A model generated the notes under the pieces. It saw only the letters and a program-made list of their open reading frames with translations. It did not search any database and was not told the origin of the DNA. A DNA stretch of 64,000 bases from Caulobacter sp. Root343 (GTDB lineage: Bacteria; Pseudomonadota; Alphaproteobacteria; Caulobacterales; Caulobacteraceae), in assembly GCF_001425745.1 (NCBI RefSeq), contig NZ_LMDF01000011.1:257746-321745 (forward strand). Direction: 5' to 3'. Both the position numbers and the translations under genes were made by a program. Each line of letters opens with the position of its first letter. The stretch's first letter is position 1. Below are positions 10,352 to 18,562 of this stretch, piece after piece.

Positions 10352-10505
10352 CAGGCGCGTCGCTTACCCCAGCGGGTCGTCGAATCAGAATCCCAGATTA
10401 GTCCGGCCATGACCAGAGCGCGATCAAGGCCGCACGTGACGGTCTGTCGCTATTTCGCCGAAGGACCGGATGGCGCTCGCCTTCAATCGCTCTATTTGGA
10501 GGGTC

Positions 10506-11255
10506 ATGACCTGGTCCGACCGCCTCGCCCCGTCGCTCGACGACTTCGCCGCCCTGGCCAAACAGGTGCTCGACGCCCTGCCCGCCAACTTCCGCGCCCG
10601 ATCTGGCAGGGTGGCGGGCCAGGTGGCGGTGCGCGTCGAGGATTTCCCGTCCGAGGCGATGCTGGACGACCAAGGGATCGAGGATCCGTTCGCGCTGACG
10701 GGCCTCTACCAGAACGCCGACCCGGCGGTGTTGCTCTTCCGCCGCCCCATCCTCGATGAATGGGCCGAGCGCGGCGACGTCTCGCTCGGCGACCTGATCA
10801 GCCAGGTGCTAGTCGAAGAACTGGGCGGGGATGCGCGTGTCATCGGAGCCGCGTCCCCCATCGAAGGGTTGCTCGGCCTCAAGGCGCCGTCCTCCGCCTA
10901 TTTCGCGGAGATCGCGAACCAGACGCATACAGGCCTTCCGCCCGCGATCCGGTCGGCGGTCGGCGAAACGCGTGTGATCGTCGAGGATTTCGCCAACGAA
11001 GCCCTGCTGGCGTCCTTGGACATCGAGGATCCGTTCGAACTGACCGGCGTGTACGAAGGCGTCGACCTCACCCAGCGCAGCGTCCTCGACCTCGTGCCCA
11101 TGCCCTCGACCATCCGCCTCTTCCGACGCCCGATCCTGGACGAATGGTTCGATTCCGACACCGGCATCGCCTCGCTGATCGAGCACGTCTTCGTACACGA
11201 GGTCGCCCACCACTTCGGGTACAGCGACGCGGACATCGAACGCGCCGAGGGTTAG
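10506..11255 (+). CDS. Tandem-duplicated metallopeptidase-like (zincin) protein
   Basis: 249 residues made of two copies of the short zincin-like family usually annotated as metallopeptidase (single copy about 125 aa). Each copy has VRVEDF or VIVEDF, then IEDPFALTGLY or IEDPFELTGVY, then LFRRPILDEW. The second copy ends in the metal motif HEVAHHFG; in the first the corresponding stretch is VEELGGDA, so the HExxH is lost. The start at 10506 has GGAGG three to seven bases upstream; an in-frame ATG at 10470 is less likely. It is divergent from divL and precedes the nine-gene operon by 258 bp. Substrate unknown. Confidence 0.8.
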   Translation: MTWSDRLAPSLDDFAALAKQVLDALPANFRARSGRVAGQVAVRVEDFPSEAMLDDQGIEDPFALTGLYQNADPAVLLFRRPILDEWAERGDVSLGDLISQVLVEELGGDARVIGAASPIEGLLGLKAPSSAYFAEIANQTHTGLPPAIRSAVGETRVIVEDFANEALLASLDIEDPFELTGVYEGVDLTQRSVLDLVPMPSTIRLFRRPILDEWFDSDTGIASLIEHVFVHEVAHHFGYSDADIERAEG

Positions 11256-11300
11256 CGGCCGAAGGCTCCAGCCCGCCCAGCCTTTAGAGTTTCACCTGCA

Positions 11301-11320
11301 GCCGATCGCTACCGATCGGC
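11301..11320. promoter_or_regulatory. Perfect 8-bp inverted repeat upstream of the nine-gene operon
   Basis: GCCGATCG, loop CTAC, CGATCGGC. It lies 46 bp after the zincin stop and 194 bp before the operon start. It could be an attenuated terminator (no T-run follows) or a protein-binding site. Confidence 0.45.
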
Positions 11321-11380
11321 CAAGCCCCGGCTCTTGGCGCTAGAACAACACGCGAAACCGGCGCTGGCGTCCGCGACGGT

Positions 11381-11400
11381 TTGACCGCTTCCACGGTCAA
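11381..11400. promoter_or_regulatory. Perfect 7-bp inverted repeat, candidate operator of the operon
   Basis: TTGACCG, spacer CTTCCA, CGGTCAA, 114 bp upstream of the first gene. The left half also contains a TTGACC hexamer usable as a -35 element. Position and symmetry suit a regulator dimer; no regulator gene is in the operon. Confidence 0.45.
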
Positions 11401-11513
11401 GCTCGTTCAGGCGCGCTTCATCTTGGAAGGGAGATGCTTCGGCCCGCGCAGACGGCAGGCCCCGACGGGCTCGCGATCGTCTGCGCCTGCCCACCGGCGA
11501 CGAGGACCGAGCA

Positions 11514-12143
11514 ATGGCGGACGGCCATTTTCCAGACGTCGAACTTCTGCGGCGCGAACTCGCGGTCCTGATCCTCGAATGGGCCGGGAAGGCGGTGAAG
11601 GACGACCCGGACGGCGCGATGTCGATCGCCCTGACCCGCGCCGTGAGCGAAGCCGCCCGTGGCGCCGTCGCCGAGCAGCACCGGATCCTGACCGCCGACG
11701 CCGCCGATCGGATCGCCGAGGCGCTCGAACGCCGCGGCAAGAGCGGCGGCCTTCTTCGGGTCGCGTCCCCTTGGGGCCTCGGCCTCATCGCCGTCGCCGC
11801 GATCGCGCTGCTGGCCGCCGCCTTCCTCCTCGGGGTGCGGACGGGCAGAACCGAAGGCGCCCTGGCGGCGGCGCCGCCGCCGGCCGCGTCGGTCGCCGCG
11901 CCAATCGCACCGCTTGTCCCGGAACCCGACGCGCCGGCGCAGGCTCCGCCCCGCCCCACGGCCGAGCGGCCTCACTCTGCTCAGCGCGCCGCCCCGGTCC
12001 CCGCCAAGCCAGCCGCAAGGACGCCGCCACGCACCCTGGGACGGCCGGCCACGGCCAGCGGCGACGCCTCGGCGCATTCAGCCCAGCCGGTCGGCGCCGC
12101 TACGACGCCGCCAGCCGCTCCGACACCGGCGACGCCCCAATGA
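11514..12143 (+). CDS. Single-pass membrane protein with Pro/Ala-rich tail (operon gene 1)
   Basis: 209 residues. Residues 1-80 are helical and charged (cytoplasmic), followed by one membrane helix at ~85-108 (LGLIAVAAIALLAAAFLLGV) and then ~100 residues of low-complexity Ala/Pro with scattered Arg, expected to reach into the periplasm. No recognised domain; the family is unknown to me. It is the first of nine genes joined by 4-nt stop/start overlaps (next start at 12140). The bitopic layout suggests an anchor or adaptor linking the cytoplasmic GTPase part to the periplasmic cell-wall part; this is inference from context. Confidence 0.72.
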   Translation: MADGHFPDVELLRRELAVLILEWAGKAVKDDPDGAMSIALTRAVSEAARGAVAEQHRILTADAADRIAEALERRGKSGGLLRVASPWGLGLIAVAAIALLAAAFLLGVRTGRTEGALAAAPPPAASVAAPIAPLVPEPDAPAQAPPRPTAERPHSAQRAAPVPAKPAARTPPRTLGRPATASGDASAHSAQPVGAATTPPAAPTPATPQ

Positions 12144-13678
12144 CCGTCTTGGTCCCAACCGCCGTCATCGGCCCGAAGGCCCAGGGCCGCAACTACGGCC
12201 TGCGTCGCTACGCCGGTCCGCGCCTGACCTCCGAAAGCCAGGCGGGTCTCGCCGACTTCGCCCTCTCCCTGGCCGGGTGGGCCATGCTGCGACGGCGTCG
12301 TTTCGTCGCCATGCTGCCGCTCGCCGGCGACGGTTCACGCTTCGCCGTGGCGCGGGCGCGTCACCTGGGCGAGGGCGAACTTGGCCCGGTGGCCGTCGCC
12401 CATCTGCTCGTCGTCGACGCCGACTTGCTCGAAGCGCTCGACTGGGCTTCGCCCCGCCTGTTGCGTCTGTTGCCCGAACCGGAAGACGCCGCCTTCGGCC
12501 TCGAGCCGATCACGGTCTCGCCCGGCGACCTGACCTGCGCCGTCGCCCGGCCGCTGACCGCATCGCGCGTGGGCTGGGCCGACGTCGCTGTCGACGTCGG
12601 CGACGAGGATCCTGAAACAGTGCTCTGCGCCCTGGTCGAGGGCGTCGAGTCCTCGACCCGGCGGGCGCGCCTCACCGGATGGGCCAGCACCAGCCTGGTC
12701 GCGCCGGCTGGCGATCTCGATCCGGCCCGCGCCTTCAAGCTCGTGACCTACGCCTCGGCCGAGAGCCCGGCGGCTTTCCAGGCCACGCATGAGCTGCTGT
12801 CGCTCAGGGCGCTCGCCGAACCGTCCCTGGCCTGGAAGGCCTGGCTGAAGCTGGCCGCGATCGCGGAGCGAGAGCCGGCCGCCGCCGCCCTGCGCTCGGC
12901 CCGGTGGTCGCAGGACAAGGCCCGCCTGCCCGCCGACGACGTGATGTTCGAGGAGATCGCCTCGGCCTGCGCCGCTCTGACCCCCGCGGCGATGATCGCG
13001 CTGCTGCGCGCGGTGATACGCCATGCCGGCGGCGCCGACGCGGTCAGCGCGGCGCTGCGGGAGGGCGTGTCCGAGACGTTCAACGCCGTGGTCGCGGTCG
13101 CCGACGCGGAGGGGGCCGCCTTCTATGTGCGCGGCCTGGTCGACGGCGCTGATCCCGTCGCCCTGACGGCCTTGCCGGGCCTGGACGAGGTGATGGCCCG
13201 CCCCGCCGTCGCGGCCTGGCTGGGCGACATCGTCCATCGCCTGGACCTCACCGGCGTCGTCCGTCTGTGGGCGACGCGGCTCGCGGCCGACCCCGCCTTC
13301 GCCGAGGCCATCGCGCCGGTCGGGGCCGCCTTCCTCGACGCCACGCTCGACGCCGCCCTGGCCCGTCTCGACGACGAGGACACGCGGTGGCTGGCCGGAA
13401 CCTTGTTGCGCCTGCGATGCGCGCGCGGAGCGGTGGAGGGCGCTCGCCTTCGCATCGCCCTTTCGGCCTTGCTCGCCGCGCCGCCGACCAGCGCCGACGC
13501 CGCCCTCGCCGACCCGAAGGTGCTGGAGGTCGCCAAGGCCTTCGCCCCCGAACTGTCGGCCACGCTGGCGGCTCGGGCCATCCCCGCCGGCCTGCGCCAA
13601 GCGCGCCATCCGGCCGAGTTCACCCGCGCCGCCTGGGCCCTGGTCGCCGCGGCCGGCGCGGAGAGGGCGGCGCGATGA
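12140..13678 (+). CDS. GTPase-associated protein, GAP1-like (operon gene 2)
   Basis: 512 residues, soluble, mostly helical. Residues ~10-115 resemble the N-terminal domain of GTPase-associated protein 1 (GAP1): a short opening segment ending YGLRRY, then RFAVARARH followed by VAVAHLLVVDADLLEAL, which parallels the ALART...WTHTLLL signature of that family. The remaining ~390 residues are repeated short helices, also typical of GAP1 C-termini. Such proteins are described beside TRAFAC/double GTPases in NTP-dependent conflict systems, and here a GTPase gene follows with a 4-nt overlap. The assignment is by pattern only and needs a profile search. The ATG overlaps the preceding TGA (ATGA). Confidence 0.6.
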   Translation: MTVLVPTAVIGPKAQGRNYGLRRYAGPRLTSESQAGLADFALSLAGWAMLRRRRFVAMLPLAGDGSRFAVARARHLGEGELGPVAVAHLLVVDADLLEALDWASPRLLRLLPEPEDAAFGLEPITVSPGDLTCAVARPLTASRVGWADVAVDVGDEDPETVLCALVEGVESSTRRARLTGWASTSLVAPAGDLDPARAFKLVTYASAESPAAFQATHELLSLRALAEPSLAWKAWLKLAAIAEREPAAAALRSARWSQDKARLPADDVMFEEIASACAALTPAAMIALLRAVIRHAGGADAVSAALREGVSETFNAVVAVADAEGAAFYVRGLVDGADPVALTALPGLDEVMARPAVAAWLGDIVHRLDLTGVVRLWATRLAADPAFAEAIAPVGAAFLDATLDAALARLDDEDTRWLAGTLLRLRCARGAVEGARLRIALSALLAAPPTSADAALADPKVLEVAKAFAPELSATLAARAIPAGLRQARHPAEFTRAAWALVAAAGAERAAR

Positions 13679-15249
13679 TCTATTGTGAAGTGTGCACCAA
13701 CGCGTTCTCCGGCGAAGACTTCGCCGACTGCCCGCACTGCGCCCTGGCCGAGGGCCGCGCGGCCACGCCCGCGGTTCGCGCCTCCGACGCGCCCACCCCC
13801 ACGCCCGGTGTGACCATGGGCGAGGTGATCGACACCCTGCGCCGCATGACGCCGCCCGAAGCCAAGCCTCAGGCGCCGCCGACATCCGAGCCGCAGCCGC
13901 CCGAGGGCCTGAGCGAAAGCCTGCGCGCACTGGTCGAGCAGAAGGTCGACCAGGCCGCCGCCGCGGCGTCGGAAGCGCCGACCTTCGCGTCCGAGCCGAC
14001 CGAGGCCGAGCCCGCCGCCAACGGCCCCATCGTCGGCCAGGCCGCCCGCGAGCTGGACATCGAGACCCTGCGCCGCATCCGCGAGTCCGGCGTGTTCACC
14101 GTGGTGCTGCTGGGCTTTCCGACGGCCGGCAAGACCTGGTTTCTGAACCGGCTGAAGTATGAACTGCAGGAGGGCGACGCCTATGCCTGCTATCCGCGCC
14201 GCGCGCCGCCGGGCGACGTGGAGAACACCGTGCAGTTCACGGCCCACCGCTTCCGCAAGGGGGCCAACGACTTCTACGTCATCGACATTCCGGGCGAGCG
14301 TTTCCTGCGCGCCGTGGAGGGCTCGTTCCTCGGTGAGTCCAACACCCTGATGCGGCACGTGATCCATACCGGCCAGGCCTTCCTGACCCTGCTGCCGGCC
14401 GACGAGACCCTGCTGTCGGAGCTGGCCCACGACGTGCTGTGGCGTCGCGCCGCCGCTGGCGGGACCGCGGCGGTCGATCCGGCCGGCCTGCCGCCGCCCC
14501 AGGCGCTGATCGACCGGGTCGACACGCTGAAGCGGATGATCTCCCAGGCGCGCAAGGCGACGGAGGCCGGCGACGGCAAGGCTCAGGCCAAGCTCAAGGC
14601 CCTGGTCCGCGAGCGCAGGCGCCTGTTGGAGGGCGGCGTCGAACAGGCGCTGCAGCGCCTGGCCTCCAAGCACGAGGAGCTCGGCGAATATATCAGCGGC
14701 GTCGGCCTCATGGCCCAGCTGATGGTGGTGATGGAGGAGCGCGGCGGCCCCGACCTGGACCCGTCGATCGACGCCTACGCCGTGTTCGACCGCAGCCGCG
14801 ACGCCGAGCGCAAGAAGCCGACCAAGCCGATGTTCATCGTCCTCTCCAAGAGCGACGACCTCACCCACCGCTCCGACGCGGTGCAATTGCCGATCCGCCG
14901 GCTACTGCAGGGCCATCCGCGCGCGGCCCATCTGCTGCGCGTTCTCCGGCGCGAGCCGCGCAAGGCCGACGCCTTCGCGACCCTCAACGCCTTGCGGCCG
15001 GGGGTCGCGCGCCAGATCGACGAATGGTTCGCCCTCGCCAGCTTCCAGTTCGCCACCGCCTTCGAAGGCGTGGCGCGCGGCTCGACGACCATCAATTACC
15101 GGCTGGGCCATGTCGGGGTCACCGAGCTGATCCGCGCCCTGCTGCGCTTGAAGGAACACACCGAGAAGCGGCGCGCCTGGGACGGGGTGGCCAGCCTGTT
15201 CCGTCGGCGTCAGCCGGCCGAGGCGCCGCTGGCGGAGCCGGCCCCGTGA
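13675..15249 (+). CDS. Zinc-ribbon P-loop GTPase, TRAFAC/DO-GTPase2-like (operon gene 3)
   Basis: 524 residues. A zinc ribbon opens the protein (C4-x2-C7...C19-x2-C22), followed by a disordered Pro/Ala/Glu linker to ~120. The GTPase core has the P-loop GFPTAGKT (147-154), a D-I-P-G-E switch (D204-E208, in place of DxxG) and a base-recognition SKSD in FIVLSKSDD near residue 390. Between switch and SKSD is a long charged helical insertion (~285-345), probably a coiled coil. Zinc ribbon plus such a GTPase fits the TRAFAC-clade/double-GTPase-2 families found with GAP1 proteins. It is likely a nucleotide-dependent switch for the membrane proteins encoded downstream; this role is inferred. Confidence 0.78.
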   Translation: MIYCEVCTNAFSGEDFADCPHCALAEGRAATPAVRASDAPTPTPGVTMGEVIDTLRRMTPPEAKPQAPPTSEPQPPEGLSESLRALVEQKVDQAAAAASEAPTFASEPTEAEPAANGPIVGQAARELDIETLRRIRESGVFTVVLLGFPTAGKTWFLNRLKYELQEGDAYACYPRRAPPGDVENTVQFTAHRFRKGANDFYVIDIPGERFLRAVEGSFLGESNTLMRHVIHTGQAFLTLLPADETLLSELAHDVLWRRAAAGGTAAVDPAGLPPPQALIDRVDTLKRMISQARKATEAGDGKAQAKLKALVRERRRLLEGGVEQALQRLASKHEELGEYISGVGLMAQLMVVMEERGGPDLDPSIDAYAVFDRSRDAERKKPTKPMFIVLSKSDDLTHRSDAVQLPIRRLLQGHPRAAHLLRVLRREPRKADAFATLNALRPGVARQIDEWFALASFQFATAFEGVARGSTTINYRLGHVGVTELIRALLRLKEHTEKRRAWDGVASLFRRRQPAEAPLAEPAP

Positions 15250-15800
15250 ACCGGCGCGGCGGCGCTGCGCCGTTGGTCGCCAGCGGTCTCCTGGCCATGC
15301 TGGCCATGGTCGGGCTCGCCTGGGCTTTCGGCCTGACGCCGCACCTCGGGACCTCGACGGTCGGCGCTGCCCCCACCCGGGGCGGGGGGACGTGGATCGA
15401 GCGTCTGGGCCTGTCGCAGCTCGAGCCCTGGTCGTCGCCGACGCCGGCCTTTGCCGAGCGCCTCGCGGCCCTGGGCGACACGCCGCATGGCGCGGCGCTG
15501 AAGCGAGACCTCTGCCAGGGCGCCGGCATGGACACCGATCCGGCCTTCCGCGAGGCGCGGCGGGCCCTGGTGCGCAACGACGCCGAGCTTTGTCCAGCAC
15601 CCATCGAGCACGTGGCGGCGGTCTCGCCGGTGATCGTGACCCTCGGCCCGCGCCTCGGCTGGCCATGCCTGGTCGCGGCGGCGATCGCGGGCGTGGGCCT
15701 GGCGCTGTGGCGGCTCCTGGCCCTGAAGCGGGCGCTCGACCGCTGGCGGCTGCTGGGCCGATCCACCTTCGGGGCCGCGCGGAGGGCGGGCAGCGGATGA
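15246..15800 (+). CDS. Two-helix membrane protein (operon gene 4)
   Basis: 184 residues, starting at GTG 15246 that overlaps the GTPase stop (GTGA). One membrane helix at ~9-30, a ~105-residue presumably periplasmic domain with two Cys (CQGAG and ELCPAP), then a second helix at ~138-158 (CLVAAAIAGVGLALWRLLAL) and a basic cytoplasmic tail. The Cys pair could form a disulphide. No known family. The N-in/C-in layout and coupling to the SEDS-like gene (ATGA overlap) suggest a subunit of the same membrane complex. Confidence 0.72.
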   Translation: MNRRGGAAPLVASGLLAMLAMVGLAWAFGLTPHLGTSTVGAAPTRGGGTWIERLGLSQLEPWSSPTPAFAERLAALGDTPHGAALKRDLCQGAGMDTDPAFREARRALVRNDAELCPAPIEHVAAVSPVIVTLGPRLGWPCLVAAAIAGVGLALWRLLALKRALDRWRLLGRSTFGAARRAGSG

Positions 15801-18562
15801 GCGGCGTCCTGCTGGGTGTGACCTGCCTGGCGCTCGGTCTGGCGTTCTGGCGTGTGGCGACGGACGGCGGATCCGCGCGACGCAAACCTTCGGCCTCGCG
15901 CATCGCGGCCCTCGCCGTGGGCGTTGCGGCGCCGGCCGTGCTGGTCGTGGGATGCCTGTTGACGGCGACGCTCCAGGGCAGGACAGGCGAGCTTCGCCTG
16001 TCCTTGGTTCGGCTGACGGCCGAGGTCCGCCAATTCCCGCTGCGTCTCGGCGGCGACGCCAGCCGTGACGACCTCGTCGTTCCCCGGCTGCCCGCCGGCT
16101 TCGCCACGGTCGAGCCCGATCTTTCGCGTGGCGGCGAGGCCCCGCCGCTGGCGCTGGTCATCGCCGGCACCGACGCCGCGCCGCCACAGACCGTGATCGG
16201 CCTGCGCCAGGGCCGACGCCTCGCCTGGCCCACCGCCCTGGCCTTCGCCGACGGGGACGCCGTCTGTGTCCAGGCGCCCTGCGAGAAGGCCGGCGCCGCC
16301 TGGGCCGTGCTGCGCGGGCGGGTGCTGATCCCCGCGAACTGGCGCGACGGCGAGGTCGTGGCGCGGCCCGGCGCCGGCGCCGGTCCGACCATGCCGGCGC
16401 GCAAGACCCTGCTGGCCTTCGGCGGCGTCAACGATTGGACCCCGGTTCAGGCGATCCATCCGTTGCGCGATTTCTTTCCTCGTCGCGGCGCCCCCGACTC
16501 CGGCGGCCTGCTAGCCGACTGCGATCGCTGGCTCTGCGTCGGCAAGGCCGGAACCCGCGCTCCGGCCCGCAGCTTCCTGTTTCAGCAAGGCGGGTTCGGC
16601 GGCTCGGCCTGGTCGATCATTCTCGCCGACCCGGGCGCGCGCATCGCGCGAGGCGGCCGGGTCGTTCCCTACGCTCCGCCCGTGGCCATCCCGCTCGGAA
16701 CGGGAATCACGGTGGAGATCTTCGAACCACGCTTCGTCGATGGCGATCTCGATCAGCCGGACGCGCGCCGAGGTCGCCTGCAGCTGCGCCGCGGCCTGAC
16801 CTTCGCCGAGCGTGACGGCCTCGCCGAAATCGCCTTCAGGACGCCGCCGACCGAGGTGGTCGGCCGTTGCGAGCCAAGTGGGACGCCGCGACGCTTGGGG
16901 CTCGAGGCGGCCATTGTCGGCGGGCTCACGGCCGACGCGCTTCGTGCGGCGCCGGTCGCGCCCCAGGGACCAGCCTGCGCCAGCTTCACCCACGCCAGGC
17001 TGGACGCGCCCGCCGCCGGCCCCGCCCTGCGCACCGCGCATCTCGCGCTGGATCGGCTGGCGGCGCCCTGGCCGGCGGTGCTGATCATCCTGGCCTGGAC
17101 CGTCAGCGTCCTCGTCGCCGGCCGCGACCTATTCCATCGTCGCCCCGCCTTGTGGACGATCCTCAGCCTGCTGCATCTGCTGCTGGCCCTGCGGCTGCTG
17201 ATCGGCCTGGCCGCCGCCGAGGCTGATCCGACGCTGGACTGGCGCGAGATCCTCGGCGACGCCGCCGTCGCCTATGTCGCCGTTCCGGCCGCCCTGCTCG
17301 CCTGGGCGCGGGCCGGCGAGCCGCGCCAGTCCGGCGACCTGACGCTGGATCTCGCCCCGCCGCTGACCGCCACCGCCGTGCTGGCCTGGACCCATCACCT
17401 CAGCGTCCTGGCCCTGTTGCTGATCGGCGCCTGGGGTCTCGCCGTGCTCTGGCGCGCCGCGAACACGCCGCCGGCCAAGGGCGCCGCCCCTTCGACCCTC
17501 GGTCGTCTCGCCGCGCGCTGGCGACAGCCGCCCTCCTCCCAACCACGATGGCTGTCCGGCGTCCTGCTGCTCGTCATCGTCCTGGTGGCCCGCCTCGCGG
17601 TCGGGGCTGTCGGCTGGAAGGAGCGCATCGACCTCGGGGTCACGGTGCTGGCGATCAGCGTCGTCTACACGCCCCTGATCCTGATCGGTTTCGGTCGCGT
17701 CCTGGCCGCCAGCGAAACCCGGCCGACCGGATGGCTTCGTCCGGGCGTCTTCTGGACGCTGCTGGCCCTGGCGACCTTCGTCGTCCCGTTCACGGTGCGC
17801 GACAGCGGCTACGCCCTGATGTTCCTGCCGATCGCCGGAGTCGCCGCCGGCCTGGCCTGGCGTCGGCGGGTCGCGCGCCTCCCGTGGACAGCGCCGGCGG
17901 CGGCGGCGATGGCCGTGCTACTCGTCCTGCCCATCCTGGGCGCCGTCGGCGCCGCCCGCGCCGATCGCCTGGGCCAGACCGCCCAGATGTCGCGCGGCCT
18001 GAGCGACGAGCAGGCCTTGGCGTCGCTGGACCGTCAGGCCAAGGCCAGCCAGAACCTGCTGCGGCTCTACCTGATCGCCGCCCCCGAGGCGTTGGGCGCG
18101 GACGCCTCGACCGAGGCCGAAGCCCTGAAGATCTGGTCGGCCCAGCTTTCGGACTATACGGGCTCGCTGTTCGGTCGCGGCTACCTGTCGCCGGCCAATC
18201 TCACGGCTCTCAAGCCGGTGCAGGCCACCGACAACCTGACCGCCATCCACCTGATGTCGCCGTTCGGACGCCTGGCGACTGGCCTGCTCCTGGCCCTGCT
18301 GGCGGCCGCAGCCATCGCCGTCCAGTTCATGACACGCACGATCGGTCTCGACGCGCGTCGCGCCACGGGCCTTCTGGCCCTGTGGTGCCTGTTCGGCGCC
18401 GCCACCTACATGACCCTGGCCAACCTGCAGCTGGTCCCCTTTACCGGCCGCAACGCCTATCTCCTGGCCCCGACCTCTGGGGGCGACCTGCTGGAGGGGG
18501 CGATCCTGGTCGCCCTCGCCGTCTGGGGCCTGGCCGAGCGCGCTTCGGAGGCGAAGCGATGA
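15797..18562 (+). CDS. Divergent SEDS (FtsW/RodA-like) polymerase with large extra domain (operon gene 5)
   Basis: 921 residues. Two N-terminal helices (~1-20, 33-59), a ~350-residue soluble domain of unknown type, then about a dozen helices (415-915). The last third follows SEDS glycosyltransferase order: DSGYALMFLPIAG (compare PDLGTAMVF), GRGYLSPANLTALKPVQATD followed by N-L-T-A (compare the G-x-G-L-G-x-S...LPEAHTDFIFA loop), and LQLVPFTGRNAYL (compare LGLLPTTGIPLPF). The loop Asp (D812) matches the catalytic Asp of FtsW/RodA. SEDS proteins polymerise glycan strands from lipid II together with a class B PBP, and a PBP gene follows directly. The soluble insert is not found in ordinary FtsW or RodA. 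Confidence 0.65.
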   Translation: MSGVLLGVTCLALGLAFWRVATDGGSARRKPSASRIAALAVGVAAPAVLVVGCLLTATLQGRTGELRLSLVRLTAEVRQFPLRLGGDASRDDLVVPRLPAGFATVEPDLSRGGEAPPLALVIAGTDAAPPQTVIGLRQGRRLAWPTALAFADGDAVCVQAPCEKAGAAWAVLRGRVLIPANWRDGEVVARPGAGAGPTMPARKTLLAFGGVNDWTPVQAIHPLRDFFPRRGAPDSGGLLADCDRWLCVGKAGTRAPARSFLFQQGGFGGSAWSIILADPGARIARGGRVVPYAPPVAIPLGTGITVEIFEPRFVDGDLDQPDARRGRLQLRRGLTFAERDGLAEIAFRTPPTEVVGRCEPSGTPRRLGLEAAIVGGLTADALRAAPVAPQGPACASFTHARLDAPAAGPALRTAHLALDRLAAPWPAVLIILAWTVSVLVAGRDLFHRRPALWTILSLLHLLLALRLLIGLAAAEADPTLDWREILGDAAVAYVAVPAALLAWARAGEPRQSGDLTLDLAPPLTATAVLAWTHHLSVLALLLIGAWGLAVLWRAANTPPAKGAAPSTLGRLAARWRQPPSSQPRWLSGVLLLVIVLVARLAVGAVGWKERIDLGVTVLAISVVYTPLILIGFGRVLAASETRPTGWLRPGVFWTLLALATFVVPFTVRDSGYALMFLPIAGVAAGLAWRRRVARLPWTAPAAAAMAVLLVLPILGAVGAARADRLGQTAQMSRGLSDEQALASLDRQAKASQNLLRLYLIAAPEALGADASTEAEALKIWSAQLSDYTGSLFGRGYLSPANLTALKPVQATDNLTAIHLMSPFGRLATGLLLALLAAAAIAVQFMTRTIGLDARRATGLLALWCLFGAATYMTLANLQLVPFTGRNAYLLAPTSGGDLLEGAILVALAVWGLAERASEAKR

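Noticed and set aside
11434..11570. Possible leader peptide starting at ATG 11434 behind AAGGGAG
   Set aside because: The ribosome site touches the start codon, the product lacks features, and it overlaps the start of gene 1 without clear coupling.
11381..12139. In-frame upstream extension of the GAP1-like gene
   Set aside because: The extension is Arg/Pro-rich out-of-frame reading of operon gene 1; the ATG in the ATGA overlap at 12140 is far better supported.
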